Shown piece by piece: positions 32,407 to 34,670 of a stretch of DNA of 34,670 nucleotides; position 1 is the stretch's first letter, and the number at the start of each line of letters is the position of its first letter. Where the stretch lies: assembly GCA_002633005.1 (NCBI GenBank), contig NMRA01001253.1:1-34670 (forward strand), read 5' to 3'. Source of the DNA: Phoronis australis (taxonomy: Eukaryota; Phoronida; Phoronidae). The notes beneath the pieces are model-generated. The model saw nothing but the letters and a program-made list of their open reading frames with translations. It searched no databases and was not told where the DNA came from. Both the position numbers and the translations under genes were made by a program.

Positions 32407-33805
32407 TATATTCATGTATGTGCTTGGGAATTATTACGAATTTTCAATTGACAGTTTTTACTGAAATGTTTCGCACACATAGGTGAATCCTCTTTTGTTC
32501 CACTTGAGGCAGGCTGTCATTCGTTGTCTTTGGCTCTTTTGTCTACTCTTAGTATTTTTCAACGTTCAAATGAAAACACGCCAAAATCTATCATTTCGCA
32601 ACCAGTAAGTCAATCTGTTTCACTTGTTGTTTTGAAATGTTGCTCCTTAGGTTCACTCAAGTGTTTCACTTGTAGCCATATGTGGCTAGTTCTGAACATA
32701 GGCACAGCGTCAAATTTAGGCGCATGAGCTTAAATAAGTACATATACTGAATCAATTTTGATCAATGCTCACTTTAAAGCGGCAAATTTCAGTCTGCATA
32801 TTACTAACAACGTTTTTTCAAGTAGCCGGCTGCACTATTAGTAGCCGTAAAAGATGAAAAATTGATTGTGGAATCAGTTTCAATAGACTATGTGCAAGGT
32901 TTTTGAAGTCTTTGGCAAAGTATACTGTTCTTATTTTCAGACTTTGCACATCCTGTCGAATAGATAGTTGAAGCTGACTCGACCTGGTTTTTCAAGCCCA
33001 ATATCGGCTTGTATTAGCGGCAAAGAACGTTATCTGCAGTCGTGCGACCCCTATTACTGTGCTGTTGTCTTTTGAAAGGAATCGTGTATTCTTTTTCACA
33101 TTCCCTGAGATAACATCAATTACTTGCCCAGCTGCGTCCTCATAATGAGCTTATCAAACGGCGTTTTTATGCTGCAGGTACCTTAGACAGCTTGGTAAAC
33201 TGAGACGTTTCCGCCTCTGATGAATGGCGGTCATGTTTAATATGTCAAGAGGTAATACATTTACCGAGTTCTCCGTAACATACTGAATTACAATGCTTTA
33301 GCATATTTCAATATTTAATTCACAACAAATGTAAAAAAGACAATGTAAAACTATGTACAAATTCTCATCGTCACTTTACATAACAACACAGTATTCGATA
33401 TTTTCACTAGGCTGGTCTTCACGACTTATGAGACACGGAGTCCAAAGCACGGAAGCGTTTTGACAGCTTCGTTTCCACGATTCCACTTTCATGTTACTAA
33501 TCAGACAGTTAAAGGAGAATGACACCCGATTTAATTAGTCTTTTTTACCGTCTTAATCGTTCTATATCCACATCGCCTCTTATGCGGTCGACCTCACCTT
33601 GCCGAGAGGTGTCGCTTTAAATTGTGAGGAAGGTGAGAAACGACGCAGCGACGTCAGTGGTTCGTTTGCAGAGTGAATGCCTCTATATTGCGATGCATCG
33701 TTCTCTCTTGTCCGAACTATAAAGCTGCGAAGAAAGCGGGTATATCGATTTTTCCACTTCCCCGAGAGCCCGAAATGCTTAAGAAGTGACTCGCAGTCTC
33801 GGTCG

Positions 33806-33873
33806 ATACGCGGAATAATGTCTCGTGGGATATTACTTCATGTACGCCACTCTCGGCACGTTTTTTGTATACG
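33806..33873 (-). repeat. Dispersed repeat at the right edge of copy 2
   Basis: Read on the minus strand it matches 17471-17537, including the core CGAGAGTGGCGTACATGAAG. It begins about 15 bases beyond the last position that aligns with copy 1. Confidence 0.75.
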
Positions 33874-33904
33874 TACATCAATTCGTACAAAAAAATTCAC
33901 CAAT

Positions 33905-34285
33905 CATTACATACACCAATGCATGCATACATATAATGCATACGCATGTCAACGCATATACACAGCAATGCATGCAAGTGCTTACAGCAATGCATGTACG
34001 TGCTTACATCAAGGCATGCATCTGTCAATGTATGCACGTGTATGCATCTGTCAATGCATGCATGTGCTTACAGCAACGTATGCACGTGGATACATCAATG
34101 CATACACACATTCATCATTGCATTCATGCATACATCAATACATGAGCACATGCATACGCTTATACATCAATGCATACATCTATGCATACATACATACGTT
34201 AATGCATACATCAATGCATGCATTCACACATGCATACCCCGGTATATACTTACATTCATCAATGCATACATACATACATGGAGCA
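33905..34285. repeat. Degenerate ATGCATAC/ATCA satellite
   Basis: This is a long run of CAATGCATACATCA-like units. Because few units contain stops, all three plus frames stay open and give spurious Cys/His/Ile-rich peptides. Confidence 0.93.
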
Positions 34286-34289
34286 AGTA

Positions 34290-34670
34290 CCGGTAGGCTG
34301 TGGCAAGAAGCGCAGTTAGGGTAAAACGGTCTAGTCTGTTAAAACTAAATCCTGTGTGCCACTTGCATAAGCACCCACTTGGTAACAACGTGAACAACAA
34401 AGAAGTAGCAAAAGTTTGTACAGTAACAGTGTGTGTCACTGTGTCATATAAACAGCTCATTTTTTAATATTAGCACACCCTAGAAATCGCTTTCGCATTG
34501 CATCCAGATTCTCTCCCTTGCATTCATTCACCATAGAGACCGAGCTCAGAGGAGTAGGGGACATCTTTATGCAATGCTTAATTGTCTTCCAGCGAAGCCA
34601 GAATTTCAATCCGGCTCTCCCAAGTGCTTATTTTACCCGTCTGAAATTAGTCAAACTGTGATGTCCCAAA
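34290..34670. other. No gene seen
   Basis: This is unique-looking sequence after the satellite. Nothing is recognised. Confidence 0.4.

Larger units (their letters stand above)
19919..33791. repeat. Tandem segmental duplication, copy 2
   Basis: This is the second copy of the block that starts at base 1. It is longer than copy 1 because it contains a 1.19-kb transposon (23265-24452) and about 3.46 kb of extra DNA (28947-32406). It lacks about 525 bp that copy 1 has at 1332-1858, the 156-bp element at 8675-8830 and one 144-bp repeat at 7527-7670. The match stops at the sequence gaaatgctta-agaagtgactc near 33791; beyond it copy 1 and copy 2 are unrelated. Confidence 0.93.

Noticed and set aside
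33677-34324. Open frame of 215 codons rich in His, Cys, Ile, Tyr and Met, plus two overlapping ones
   Set aside because: All three plus frames are open across a degenerate ATGCATAC satellite; the peptide merely reflects the repeat.
1-34670. tRNA, rRNA and other structured RNA genes
   Set aside because: None was recognised by eye; small RNA genes could still be missed without a covariance search.

Overview
This is animal nuclear DNA, most likely from an invertebrate. It is AT-rich and gene-sparse. Genes have short exons with GT-AG introns, and there are many small inverted-repeat transposons, microsatellites and two assembly gaps (11935-12613 and 23594-24215). I see no bacterial or phage signature. 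The repeat style would suit a marine invertebrate or basal deuterostome, but I cannot name a species.

The main structure is a large direct tandem duplication. Copy 1 runs from the window start to about 10007. Copy 2 runs from about 19919 to 33791. I counted about 15 differences in 215 aligned bases, so roughly 93 % identity in that stretch. Each copy carries a pair of minus-strand genes for Ser/Thr-rich, mucin-like, single-pass membrane proteins, called A and B here. Copy 1 has A1 (two exons, 3053-1913) and B1 (4685-3855). Copy 2 has A2 (22607-21340), a pseudogene with three frame-breaking indels, and B2 (25645-24638), which is intact and has an ectodomain expanded by a 21-residue tandem repeat. 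All copies share a C-terminal architecture: a GGE-A-A motif, one membrane helix, a basic Lys/Arg-x-Cys stop and a short tail. A and B therefore look like older paralogues duplicated again as a block.

The copies differ by datable insertions. Copy 1 has a 156-bp inverted-repeat element at 8675-8830, with the empty site preserved in copy 2. Copy 2 has a 1.19-kb transposon (23265-24452) carrying a decayed THAP-type zinc-finger reading frame, and 3.46 kb of extra sequence (28947-32406). Copy 1 also has about 525 bp downstream of A1, including its polyadenylation signal, that copy 2 lacks.

Between the copies lie a hidden multi-exon minus-strand gene (15955 to about 12937, probably ending near 10489) and a repeat landscape. 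The gene was found from splice sites with matching phases; its middle exons encode charged, probably coiled-coil, helix. The repeats include a MITE in one of its introns, an array (17640-19115) of about 145-bp units each bearing a CTCF-like motif, and a foldback element (19190-19955) at the left edge of copy 2. The right edge of copy 2 is followed by a segment that also occurs inverted at 17.5 kb, then by a degenerate ATGCATAC microsatellite.
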